Shown: positions 1 through 6,335 of the stretch, one piece after another | How the letters are laid out: each line of letters opens with the position of its first letter | Position numbering within the stretch: the first letter of the stretch is position 1 | DNA from: Pyrobaculum sp. | GTDB taxonomy: Archaea; Thermoproteota; Thermoprotei; Thermoproteales; Thermoproteaceae | Reading direction: 5' to 3' | Assembly: GCA_009903905.1 (NCBI GenBank) | Contig: WYEI01000146.1 | Span: 1 to 7,724 of the forward strand | Length of the DNA stretch: 7,724 nucleotides | Translations under genes and position numbers: made by a program | The notes under the pieces: generated by a model | Seen by the model: the letters and a program-made list of their open reading frames with translations, nothing else | Database searches by the model: none | What the model was told of the DNA's origin: nothing

Positions 1-160
1 ACACGTACCCGTAGACCGTGCTTATGTTGAATCCGTACTTCCTGATTTCTTGGATTATGGCGTAGCCGTGTAGGGGGCCCCGCCTGTTGAGTATGCTCAC
101 CACGTACAGCCAGAGGTTTCCTTGGCCTATGCATCGCCTGAATCGTTGATAAGCTCTCAT
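1..160 (-). CDS. PadR-family transcriptional regulator, N-terminal part (cut by window edge)
   Basis: Reading the minus strand from an ATG at 160-158 gives 53 open codons that run off the left edge. The translation holds NLWLYVVSILNRRGPLHGYA followed by IIQEIRKYGFNISTVYGYV. This is the start of a PadR winged helix: a first helix ending in the hallmark PLHGY turn, then a helix leading toward the recognition-helix tyrosine (S-T-V-Y-G-Y). PadR proteins are usually 100-180 aa dimeric repressors or sensors that bind palindromic operators. The next in-frame stop upstream of the ATG is at 197-199, and no other ATG, GTG or TTG lies between, so this start is the only reasonable one. No strong Shine-Dalgarno sequence is seen. 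A TATA-like CTTAAAAAG lies about 52-60 bases upstream, inside the remains of a metallo-hydrolase gene. The ligand and targets cannot be inferred. The family call is fairly secure even though only the N-terminus is visible. Confidence 0.8.
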   Translation of the reverse strand, partial: MRAYQRFRRCIGQGNLWLYVVSILNRRGPLHGYAIIQEIRKYGFNISTVYGYV

Positions 161-174
161 GTCTTTTCTGCCGG

Positions 175-342
175 TTATCTGGAACGGAGCTTCCGCTTAG
201 GTATCTGGAGCTTTTTAAGCATCTTGGTATTGTCTTGTGGAGCCGTGGGTATAAGTAGATCAGAAATCCAGATGTCTATTAACAACCTCGCGCCAGCAAC
301 CTCTACCATAAATGCTGAGCGCTCAAACCACTTGATCTGCAT
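175..342 (-). pseudogene. Remnant of a UPF0173-type metallo-beta-lactamase-fold hydrolase (N-terminal fragment)
   Basis: A 55-codon minus-strand frame from ATG 342-340 to TAA 177-175 begins MQIKWFERSAFMVEVAGARL and continues LIDIWISDLLIPTAPQD. This closely resembles the start of archaeal UPF0173 metal-dependent hydrolases, which usually read roughly W-x-G-H-S/A-A-F-x-(V/I)-E, then L-I-D-P-W-(I/L)-S, then P-x-x-x-x-P-x-D. Intact family members are about 220-230 aa and carry a THDHxDH metal site after this segment. Here the conserved Gly-His has become Glu-Arg, the Asp-Pro has become Asp-Ile, and after residue 37 the similarity ends. Another 18 unrelated codons lead to the stop, and no metal-binding motif is found in any frame before the PadR gene. 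I read it as a decayed, 3'-deleted gene. A short functional protein is possible but unlikely given the changed positions. Confidence 0.65.
211..220 (-). promoter_or_regulatory. Possible TATA box for the PadR gene
   Basis: The minus strand reads GCTTAAAAAG here, the most AT-rich stretch close upstream of the PadR start. Transcription starting about 25 bases downstream would give a leader of roughly 30 nt, so the transcript would not be leaderless. The site lies inside the broken hydrolase reading frame, which suggests this promoter was created or exposed after that gene decayed. The evidence is composition and position only. Confidence 0.35.
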
Positions 343-360
343 ATGCCGCAGTGATTTGGT

Positions 361-369
361 GAATATATC
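361..369 (-). promoter_or_regulatory. TATA box ahead of the hydrolase remnant
   Basis: The minus strand reads GATATATTC, placed 19-27 bases ahead of the ATG at 342. That is the spacing expected for a leaderless crenarchaeal transcript. It looks like the original promoter of the now broken UPF0173-type gene. Confidence 0.45.
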
Positions 370-404
370 TTTTGTGCTTGACTTTTTCTTAAGTGCCGGG
401 GTGA

Positions 405-1325
405 TTAGAGTATCCTCACGTATTCCCTTGCCGCCGCGGCGTAGGCTAATAGCCCCTTCGGCCTGTACACCTCTTTTATCTTCTCCTCATATACCTCGTA
501 TCTGCTGAACGCCAGCTCTAGCTTGACCTCCCTCACGGCGCCGTCTTCTGCACAATACGCCTTCAGCTGATTCAATGAGAGACACACCTCAGAGCCGTCC
601 ACTGCCACATATACCTCCACCATGTACGGATGCGGGTTAGACACCGGCCTCTGCCTTATCACATCCACCATCCACGGGTATTTACGCAGAACCTTAGCAA
701 TCTCCACAAGCTCCTGTTTGGCGTGGGGAGCCCACGCCCTCACCCACTCCATGCCGAAGGCACCCAGCTCCGGCCACTCCCGCAGAAGCTCCTCCACTGG
801 GTCGTACTTGATAACTAAAGCCGGCTTAGGCGGCTCATTCATCTTCTCCACCTCTCTCTTGTAGTCCTCTATAATCTGCCTGACACAGTCGTCCACGGAG
901 CGGCAGTGGGGCTGATACAGCTTTACGCCGTTTACAACGACGCCGCAAAAGACGTCGTACTGATTAACCCCCGCGCCCACCTTTACGTACTCATACCACA
1001 ACCCCACGTCGTGCTGTCCGCTCAGCTCCCACAACGCATCAGCCACTTGTTGCCTAAGGCACCCACCCACATCCTCATCCCTCCTTCTCCTCCACCTCTC
1101 CTTCGCCTCCCACCTCCTCCTATCTCTTGAGTGAACCCACACCCCATACCGCACGCACACACCTCTGCGGCAACCCTCCGCCGTCAGCATCCCCTCGTAT
1201 AGGCATCCATCGGTACACCACTCCTTCGGAGGCGGCTCATACTCCACATACTGGAGGATTCCGAGTTTTTGAGGTAGCTCAAAAACGGCGGCTGTGGTCT
1301 TGATTTTCTTAGCCGCCGTCGTCAT
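405..1325 (-). CDS. Cysteine-rich protein of unknown function, third gene of the TFB operon (possible PaRep2a-type partner)
   Basis: I choose ATG 1325-1323, giving 306 aa, because it overlaps the TGA of the upstream 85-aa gene as ATGA, the same junction used one gene earlier. A longer open frame reaches 1457, but its extra 44 residues lie over the 85-aa gene and look like a shadow. I do not recognise a named domain. Visible features are four N-terminal cysteines spaced CX3CX10CX4C (residues 37, 41, 52, 57), which could bind zinc or form disulfides; a strongly basic Arg/Trp stretch at about residues 67-82; further cysteines at 89 and beyond; then a helical, charged C-terminal half. No signal peptide or membrane segment is seen. 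Gene position suggests a role with the TFB paralog and winged-helix protein. Because it sits next to a PaRep2b gene it may belong to the companion PaRep2a group, but I cannot confirm this from memory. A nucleic-acid-binding role is only a guess from charge and cysteines. Confidence 0.7.
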   Translation of the reverse strand: MTTAAKKIKTTAAVFELPQKLGILQYVEYEPPPKEWCTDGCLYEGMLTAEGCRRGVCVRYGVWVHSRDRRRWEAKERWRRRRDEDVGGCLRQQVADALWELSGQHDVGLWYEYVKVGAGVNQYDVFCGVVVNGVKLYQPHCRSVDDCVRQIIEDYKREVEKMNEPPKPALVIKYDPVEELLREWPELGAFGMEWVRAWAPHAKQELVEIAKVLRKYPWMVDVIRQRPVSNPHPYMVEVYVAVDGSEVCLSLNQLKAYCAEDGAVREVKLELAFSRYEVYEEKIKEVYRPKGLLAYAAAAREYVRIL

Positions 1326-1579
1326 ATCCACTCCTTCAAAGCCGAAAGAGCCTCCTCCACAGCCCACCTCTCGATTAGGTAGGTGCCTCTCTTGATCCTC
1401 CTGGCGAGCCCCCTCTCCACAAGCCTCATCATGAGGCTGTGCACAGCCATGCCGCACCTCCTATCCACGCCGCACACGTCACGCGTCCTTACGGAAATCA
1501 AGAAACCCCTCCCACCCTCCAGCCGCCTCTGCACGTACCAAAGCAGAGCCGGCAGGTACTGCTTTATCTTCCGCCTCAT
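1322..1579 (-). CDS. Small basic winged-helix-like protein, second gene of the TFB operon
   Basis: An 85-aa protein starts at ATG 1579-1577, overlapping the TGA of the TFB gene as ATGA, and its own TGA overlaps the ATG of the next gene in the same way. This double overlap makes translational coupling likely and supports both ends. The middle reads as a helix-turn-helix with a wing: a short strand FLISVRT, helix DVCGVDRRC, a recognition-like helix with AVHSLMMRLVERGL, then the hairpin ARRIKRGTYLIER, followed by a C-terminal helix. The order helix, helix ending ERGL, then a basic beta-hairpin is the usual winged-helix signature seen in many archaeal regulators. The protein is rich in arginine. 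It probably binds DNA, perhaps the shared control region at 2368-2439 or together with the TFB paralog. That role is inferred from fold and context; the exact family is not recognised. Confidence 0.75.
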   Translation of the reverse strand: MRRKIKQYLPALLWYVQRRLEGGRGFLISVRTRDVCGVDRRCGMAVHSLMMRLVERGLARRIKRGTYLIERWAVEEALSALKEWI

Positions 1580-2367
1580 ACCCTCAACCTTTTGGCGGCG
1601 TTTCTGATGCTGACAGGATTTGCGCCAGCCGCCTCAGCCAGCGCCTTCAAGAGGCCCAGCTTCTTCAACGACGCCAGCCAAAGAGCCGCCGCCGCAGAAA
1701 CCCACGGATTTTTGCCGGCCAAAACCCTCCTGTTCTTTTCAAGAAGCTCCACTGCCGATTTGACTATAGACGCCGGCAGATTAACCCTAGCCGCCAACAT
1801 CCCCACGTAGTCATCTACGGAGGGCCTCCTCTCCAGCCTCATCTCCTCCTTAAGCCTCCACGCCACCCTCCTAACCCTCCGCTCCTCGGCTTTACTACAT
1901 TTGAGGAAGTCCTCCAGCGGCCTGGGCACGCCGGCCGCCTTAGCCGCTGTCCACAGCACAGCCACAGCCACCACCTCCGGCGGAAAGCCGGCCACAAGGT
2001 CGAAATACCGCTTCACCAGGGATTCAGCCTCCTCTGCCACGCGTTGCGGCAGTCCGACGCACTCCTTAACGCGCTTCAGCTCGCCTCCTATCGCCGCCAG
2101 CCTCCTCTCGTAACCATGCAGGGTCTCTCTGTGGAACTTCGCCAGCCTACGCCACTCCGCCCCATGCTCCGGCTTAACGGCCATGTCAGTCTTGATAACA
2201 AGTTTAAGCGGGGCCGTCCTAACCCGCTTCTCCTTGTCAAAAGAACGCCACTCCGGCCCAGTGTCTACTGCTGATTCAGCCACCACCAGCCCACACTGCG
2301 CACACACCACCTCTCCCCTCTGCAGGTCGTCTACTAGTGGACCCCCACAGGCTGGACACCCAGCCAT
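1576..2367 (-). CDS. Divergent transcription initiation factor B (TFB/TFIIB paralog)
   Basis: TFB bridges TBP-bound TATA DNA and RNA polymerase in archaeal initiation. This 263-aa protein shows the expected order: an N-terminal zinc ribbon with C4, C7, C22 and C25; the B-finger/reader motif GPEWRSFDKEKRVRTAPLKL at about 37-56; then two cyclin-like repeats at about 88-176 and 183-263. The first repeat includes the VGLPQRVAEEAESLVKRYF helix and the VAVLWTAAKAAGVPRPLEDF helix pair. The second includes DDYVGMLAARVNLPASIV and ends in ANPVSIRNAAKRLRV, matching the recognition-helix region near the TFB C-terminus. It is shorter than usual (about 300-330 aa): the linker after the reader lacks the usual D-K-G-L-S-T-D-I-type stretch, and the C-terminus stops early. 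All zinc ligands and the reader are kept, so it could be active or act as a competing factor. It is first in a three-gene operon and divergent from the PaRep2b gene, which suggests an accessory rather than housekeeping TFB. The ATG at 2367 directly precedes the zinc ribbon. Confidence 0.9.
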   Translation of the reverse strand: MAGCPACGGPLVDDLQRGEVVCAQCGLVVAESAVDTGPEWRSFDKEKRVRTAPLKLVIKTDMAVKPEHGAEWRRLAKFHRETLHGYERRLAAIGGELKRVKECVGLPQRVAEEAESLVKRYFDLVAGFPPEVVAVAVLWTAAKAAGVPRPLEDFLKCSKAEERRVRRVAWRLKEEMRLERRPSVDDYVGMLAARVNLPASIVKSAVELLEKNRRVLAGKNPWVSAAAALWLASLKKLGLLKALAEAAGANPVSIRNAAKRLRV

Positions 2368-2439
2368 GACCTGGAGAAAACAGAGAGGCGGCGTTTAGGG
2401 CGAAGAGCCTAGTGACGGCTAAGGTGAAGGCTGGAGAAG
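2368..2439. promoter_or_regulatory. Shared divergent control region between the TFB operon and the PaRep2b gene
   Basis: These 72 bases separate two divergent genes and must hold both promoters. The best AT-rich element is at 2391-2399, read as CGTTTAGGG on plus and CCCTAAACG on minus. For the TFB gene it lies about 24-32 bases ahead of the ATG, suitable for a leaderless start. For the plus strand it would place initiation near 2420-2424. It is a weak TATA match, and the region is otherwise GC-rich, so a weak or factor-dependent promoter is plausible. On the plus strand AAGGTGA (2421-2427) and GGAGAAG (2433-2439) are purine-rich Shine-Dalgarno-like stretches just ahead of the GTG at 2440. Confidence 0.4.
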
Positions 2440-5400
2440 GTGGCGGCGAAGGAGCCCGAGTTTGCGCATCTGCTGGCTGAGGTGGCTGAGCATGTGTTGA
2501 GCTCCTTCGGCCGGCTTATGGCGTCGCCAGACGCCGCTAGGCATGTCTACAACGCGCTGTTCTACTACTTCGAGGGGTATGAGACGAGGGATGGGGAGTT
2601 GCTCTTTAAGATGATTGAACACACAGTGAGAGAAGCCGTAAAGAAGGCGGAGGAGGCCGGCATCCCCGAAGCCGAGTACCGCATCAAGCAGTTTGTGCTT
2701 GAGGTAATAGACGTACTGGCTAGGGCCGGTGAGCGCTATAGGAGAGACGCGCTGAGGGGCGTCTTGACTGTTGAAAAGGCGCTTAGGGCGACTGCCTTCG
2801 CCGGGCTTTCGGCAGCGGCTCTGTATTCGGTGTACAGCGGTCTCTATTCGGAGGCTGTGGTTTCGTCAGTGGCCTCCGCCGTGGCGTTGGCGGAGGTGGG
2901 TCGGTTTAAGGAGGCTGTTGAGTATGTGCAGAAGGCGGCTAAGGCGCTGTATGAGGCGGCGAAGGAGGTGTTCGAACATGTCAAGATAACTGTCCAGCGC
3001 CTCGTGGAGCTCTTCGTGGAGGCCGTCACGCGGGTGTTGGCTTGGATCGACGAGCACAAAGCATATCTCTTCCTCATGGCCGCCGTCGCCGCTGGAGTGG
3101 TCGCGCTGTCGGTTGCGTTGAATATGTGGGGTATGATTGAGCTGGAGAAGTTGTCGTATGCGGCGTCTCTAACGCCGTTTATACCCGCCGGCGTCAAGGA
3201 GTATCCGCGGGAGGAGGCGTTTAAGGTTCTGAGGGAGGCTCCCGATCCCTACGAGAAGTTCAGGGAAAAAATCGCCAAGGCGGCAATTGCCAAGAATGAG
3301 AAGCTGGCGGAGCCTTGGGAGTCGCTGAAGATGTTGATAATGCCGAAGCCGTCTGAGGAGGGGAGGCTTATGGTGGGCAAGGCGTATAGTGAACTTGACG
3401 AGGGGAAGAAGAAGGCCCTATTCTATGCAACCCTCGCGCTGGAGGAGGCCTTCGGCGTCTACAGGTCCGCGTTGAGAAAATACGCGGAGGGGCTTAGGGA
3501 GGCGGTGCAGAGGGTGGAGGTGGGCGAGGAGCCGTTTAAGAATGTTGTGTACGCGGCGGACCTCGGACAGATAAAACAGCTAGCCGAGGAGGAGGGCAAG
3601 GCCTTCGAAGAAGCCTTGAGAGTCCTCAGGGAGAGGCTGAATGAATACGCCGTCAAGCATGGCTTGAGGGACCCCCTGGACGTTAATGAGGGCGTGGCTA
3701 GAAGGCTGGCGGAGACGAAACATCCGGAGCTCTCTAAGTTCAAAGACGTCAGCTTCGGCGTGAAGGCTTTGGCGGCTTTAATCGCCTATAGGGAGTATGC
3801 GCTGGGGAGGAGGGGTGCCTTCGGCACGGCGGTTAGGTACTGGCTTGAGGAGGGCGGGTCTGCCTGGCTCCTCTACTACGCGCCGAAGACGGCGTACGAC
3901 AGGGCCAAGAAGGCGGGGGTGGAGAAGCCCGCGGCTGTGGAGGAGTTGGTGGCGGAGGCCCTCCGCCGCCTCTTCCTAAAGCCAAGGGCCGACCGCTACC
4001 GCGACTTCGTTGAGCTTCTGGGGGGTGGTAAGCTGGCGCTGGAGCTTGAGAAGGCCAAGTCGTCTTACGTGTTTAAGCTATTCAGACTTGAGGAGGGCAA
4101 CAAGCTCGTCGAACTTGAGGGCGTAAAGCTGAGGATCGAGAAGGTGGGAGAGGGCATAATCTACTCCTTGGAGTTCGACGATATAGAGAGGTGGCAGAAG
4201 TTCTTTGGGCAGGAGCTTGAGGCGGCGATGAAGGCGGCGGAGGAGGTTGGGAGGCGCCTGCCTGTGGAGGACCGCTTCCCCTACATGGGGGGCTGGGTTA
4301 ACTCCGACGTGGCGATAACCAGAAATAGGAAGGGCGAGAGGGTGTTGCAGATGTCTACCTCTCATCTGTGGCAACTTGCCGAGACCCGCGCCCTCTTTGA
4401 CTGGTCCGACATTGTAGCGTTCCGCGTAAACTTGACTCTTGAGGGGCCGAAGCCGCAGTTCCAGGCCCGCACCTCTCTCGAGAAGCTCGACGAGGCGATT
4501 AGGAGGAGCGCGGAGGGCGGGTGGCTCCACATGCTGGGCGTAGAGGCGGGGAGCTGGGACGACCTCAAGCGGTGGGTTGCTGGCCACTGGGGCATCGTGG
4601 TGGATGCCGCCGCGAGGCGGCTGAGCGAGGGAGTCCGGGGAGAGCTGGAGGCTCTGAGGAATAAGCTGAACGACGACAAGGTCGCAAGGGAGGTCGTCGC
4701 GCCTGCCCTTCTGCTTATTCAGGCGGAGAGGCTTGGCGTAAACGAGGCGACGCTGAGATACTTCGGCGCTGTTATCTCTGGCGCAATAGGCGGCGACGGG
4801 TACGTGTCCGCGGCGATGAAGGAAGTCAAGTTGGCCAGCGGCAAGCGCGCCGTTGCCTTGCTCTGGGGGGCCGCCCTAGCGGCGTACGGCATCGAAACGA
4901 AGGTGAGGGACGGGAGGGGGTTCGACGTGGCCGCGTCTGGCGGCGATGCTGCCAGGCTGGCTGGCCTATACTTCCTCTACGGGGCTCCTCTGCTTGAGGG
5001 AGATGATAGGCTTAAGAGCCACAAGCTGGTTGAAGCTGTGAGACTCGGGGCCGAGGGGCTCAGCGTCAGCTGGGAGGGGCTGAGGAGGAGGACTGAGGAC
5101 GGCCTCGTCGCCGCCGACTTGACAATATCAGAGGGCGGTGTCGCCGTGAAGTACAACGTATATCTGCGTGACGCGATCGTACTCCAATTCCAATCAACAG
5201 ACTGGAGCCGCGTAGAGCTTGCGGCCCGCCTACTAAGGCTGGCGGGCGTCAGCGCAGAGGTGAAGAAGGTAGGCGATGGAGGTATATGGCATGTCTACGC
5301 CTACACCGACAAGCTTGCAACCGGAGATGAGAAACTTAGAGACGCCCTCGCCAATATCGTTAGGGAGACGATCGCGAGGGGCTGGGTGAACGCCGGCAAG

Positions 5401-6252
5401 GCGGAGTTCTGGCTAGAGAAGCTGGAGAAGGGGCGCGTATTGATGGAGGGCTGGCCGAAGTACGAAGTGAGACTTGTGCGTAGTGGCGCACTGGTGGTCA
5501 AATTCAGCTCCCCCAATCCCGACAGTATAGCACGCGAAGCACAGCGGCTTAAGGAAATGGGGCTTGAGGAGGGCAGACACTTCACAGTCAAGATGCCAAA
5601 GGGTGGAAAGGGCTACGTGTATATCCTCAAGGATGGCTTGGCGTACGCCGCCTGGCTCTCGGTATACGGCAAGGATGAAGACCAGAGGAAGCTGGCGGCG
5701 GATTTCGTGAAGCGCATACTCAGAAGGGCGGAGGAGGCGGGCGAAGACGTGCGCAAGAAAGCCGAGGAGATCGTGAAGGAGGGCAAGGCGTGGGGCTCCC
5801 TAAAGCTGAAGGACTTCAAGAAGGAGGTCGAAGTGGACGGCAAGACATATGTCGTGAAGGTAATAGGCTGGAGTGCCGAGCCTGAGAAAAGTCAGAACGG
5901 CAAGCCCTTGCTGAGGATTAGAATTACGGCAGAGGTGGGCCGCGTAGAGGGCGAGCACATTGTAGACCGCGTGGTGCGCGAGTACACAATCACCTACAGC
6001 AGACGCAGAGCCGACAACGCGGCCGAGGGACGCGCCTACGCCAGGGGCGATGCGCCGGAGGTCAGGGAGGCAGACGCCGAGAGGTACTCAGCGCTGATCA
6101 AAGCCCTCACCGGCAAGGAGCCGAAGGTGCACCACTTGAAAGACGGCAGAATAAAGATAGGGTGCGGCAGGGAGCACCTAGACGGCTTCATGCGCTACAC
6201 AGAACTCGTAGACGCCATTATGAAGTGGCTAGAGGAGACAAGCCGCCGATGA
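2440..6252 (+). CDS. PaRep2b family protein, apparently full length
   Basis: This 1270-aa protein matches what I know of PaRep2b, a multicopy Pyrobaculum family of unknown function in which many copies are reported as broken. The N-terminal 200 residues are helical (AEHVLSSFGRLMASPDAARH and onward). A strong membrane segment follows at about 209-229 (YLFLMAAVAAGVVALSVALN). Next come long charged helices to about 450, and mixed alpha/beta from about 470 to 740. Residues 778-789 (VISGAIGGDGYV) look like a LAGLIDADG helix with an acidic residue at D786. Three beta-alpha-beta-beta-alpha stretches follow at about 795-845, 913-980 and 1018-1098. The C-terminus has the typical family ending (LLRIRITAEV, then READAERYSALIKALTGKEP, then DAIMKWLEETSRR). 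The GTG at 2440 follows a purine-rich stretch; a stop at 2425-2427 excludes longer in-frame starts. The family call is strong; nuclease or membrane roles are inference. There is no internal stop or frameshift. Confidence 0.85.
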   Translation: MAAKEPEFAHLLAEVAEHVLSSFGRLMASPDAARHVYNALFYYFEGYETRDGELLFKMIEHTVREAVKKAEEAGIPEAEYRIKQFVLEVIDVLARAGERYRRDALRGVLTVEKALRATAFAGLSAAALYSVYSGLYSEAVVSSVASAVALAEVGRFKEAVEYVQKAAKALYEAAKEVFEHVKITVQRLVELFVEAVTRVLAWIDEHKAYLFLMAAVAAGVVALSVALNMWGMIELEKLSYAASLTPFIPAGVKEYPREEAFKVLREAPDPYEKFREKIAKAAIAKNEKLAEPWESLKMLIMPKPSEEGRLMVGKAYSELDEGKKKALFYATLALEEAFGVYRSALRKYAEGLREAVQRVEVGEEPFKNVVYAADLGQIKQLAEEEGKAFEEALRVLRERLNEYAVKHGLRDPLDVNEGVARRLAETKHPELSKFKDVSFGVKALAALIAYREYALGRRGAFGTAVRYWLEEGGSAWLLYYAPKTAYDRAKKAGVEKPAAVEELVAEALRRLFLKPRADRYRDFVELLGGGKLALELEKAKSSYVFKLFRLEEGNKLVELEGVKLRIEKVGEGIIYSLEFDDIERWQKFFGQELEAAMKAAEEVGRRLPVEDRFPYMGGWVNSDVAITRNRKGERVLQMSTSHLWQLAETRALFDWSDIVAFRVNLTLEGPKPQFQARTSLEKLDEAIRRSAEGGWLHMLGVEAGSWDDLKRWVAGHWGIVVDAAARRLSEGVRGELEALRNKLNDDKVAREVVAPALLLIQAERLGVNEATLRYFGAVISGAIGGDGYVSAAMKEVKLASGKRAVALLWGAALAAYGIETKVRDGRGFDVAASGGDAARLAGLYFLYGAPLLEGDDRLKSHKLVEAVRLGAEGLSVSWEGLRRRTEDGLVAADLTISEGGVAVKYNVYLRDAIVLQFQSTDWSRVELAARLLRLAGVSAEVKKVGDGGIWHVYAYTDKLATGDEKLRDALANIVRETIARGWVNAGKAEFWLEKLEKGRVLMEGWPKYEVRLVRSGALVVKFSSPNPDSIAREAQRLKEMGLEEGRHFTVKMPKGGKGYVYILKDGLAYAAWLSVYGKDEDQRKLAADFVKRILRRAEEAGEDVRKKAEEIVKEGKAWGSLKLKDFKKEVEVDGKTYVVKVIGWSAEPEKSQNGKPLLRIRITAEVGRVEGEHIVDRVVREYTITYSRRRADNAAEGRAYARGDAPEVREADAERYSALIKALTGKEPKVHHLKDGRIKIGCGREHLDGFMRYTELVDAIMKWLEETSRR

Positions 6253-6290
6253 CAAACCCTCACGCTGTATATACAGAGCTGACATCGGCG
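6244..6290 (+). terminator. Stem-loop overlapping the PaRep2b stop codon, possible terminator
   Basis: CGCCGATG at 6244-6251 is the exact reverse complement of CATCGGCG at 6283-6290. An A-A mismatch and two further pairs (6253-6254 with 6280-6281) extend the stem inward. The loop holds a perfect 12-bp palindrome, CTGTATATACAG, at 6265-6276. The structure starts inside the last PaRep2b codons and covers its TGA. No long T run follows directly, so termination is only one option; mRNA end protection is another. The right arm can instead pair with ACGCCG at 6321-6326, giving a mutually exclusive fold. Confidence 0.4.
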
Positions 6291-6303
6291 TCGCCATGAG
6301 TTA

Positions 6304-6316
6304 GCCCATGTTGGGC
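6304..6316. terminator. Short hairpin in the convergent gap
   Basis: GCCCA at 6304-6308 and TGGGC at 6312-6316 form a perfect 5-bp stem with a 3-base loop between the converging PaRep2b and inositol phosphate synthase genes. On plus it is followed by a short T run (6332-6336). On minus it is preceded by, rather than followed by, TTTT. It could help end either transcript, but it is short enough to arise by chance. Confidence 0.25.
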
Positions 6317-6335
6317 CAAAACGCCGAGCTTGTTT

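Noticed and set aside
122..508. 128-aa plus-strand open frame
   Set aside because: It lies opposite the PadR start, the hydrolase remnant and the end of the Cys-rich gene, and its translation has no recognisable domain or promoter. The minus-strand readings explain the region better.
1075..1135. Long pyrimidine-rich tract on the plus strand
   Set aside because: It is explained by the Arg/Trp/Glu-rich coding segment of the minus-strand Cys-rich gene, not by a repeat array.
1326..1457. 44-residue N-terminal extension of the Cys-rich protein
   Set aside because: It overlaps the 85-aa winged-helix gene in another frame and is low-complexity and unlike the rest. The ATGA junction at 1325 gives a better start.
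4078..4587. 169-aa minus-strand open frame
   Set aside because: It is antisense to the PaRep2b gene, rich in Leu/Pro/Arg as expected for the complement of GC-rich coding sequence, with no domain or start signal.
6246..6282. Possible C/D box guide RNA: CCGATGA followed by CTGA
   Set aside because: The C box is degenerate, the boxes are only 26 bases apart, no internal D'/C' pair is seen, and the box C bases are used in an 8-bp stem. The spacing is too short for a normal archaeal C/D RNA.
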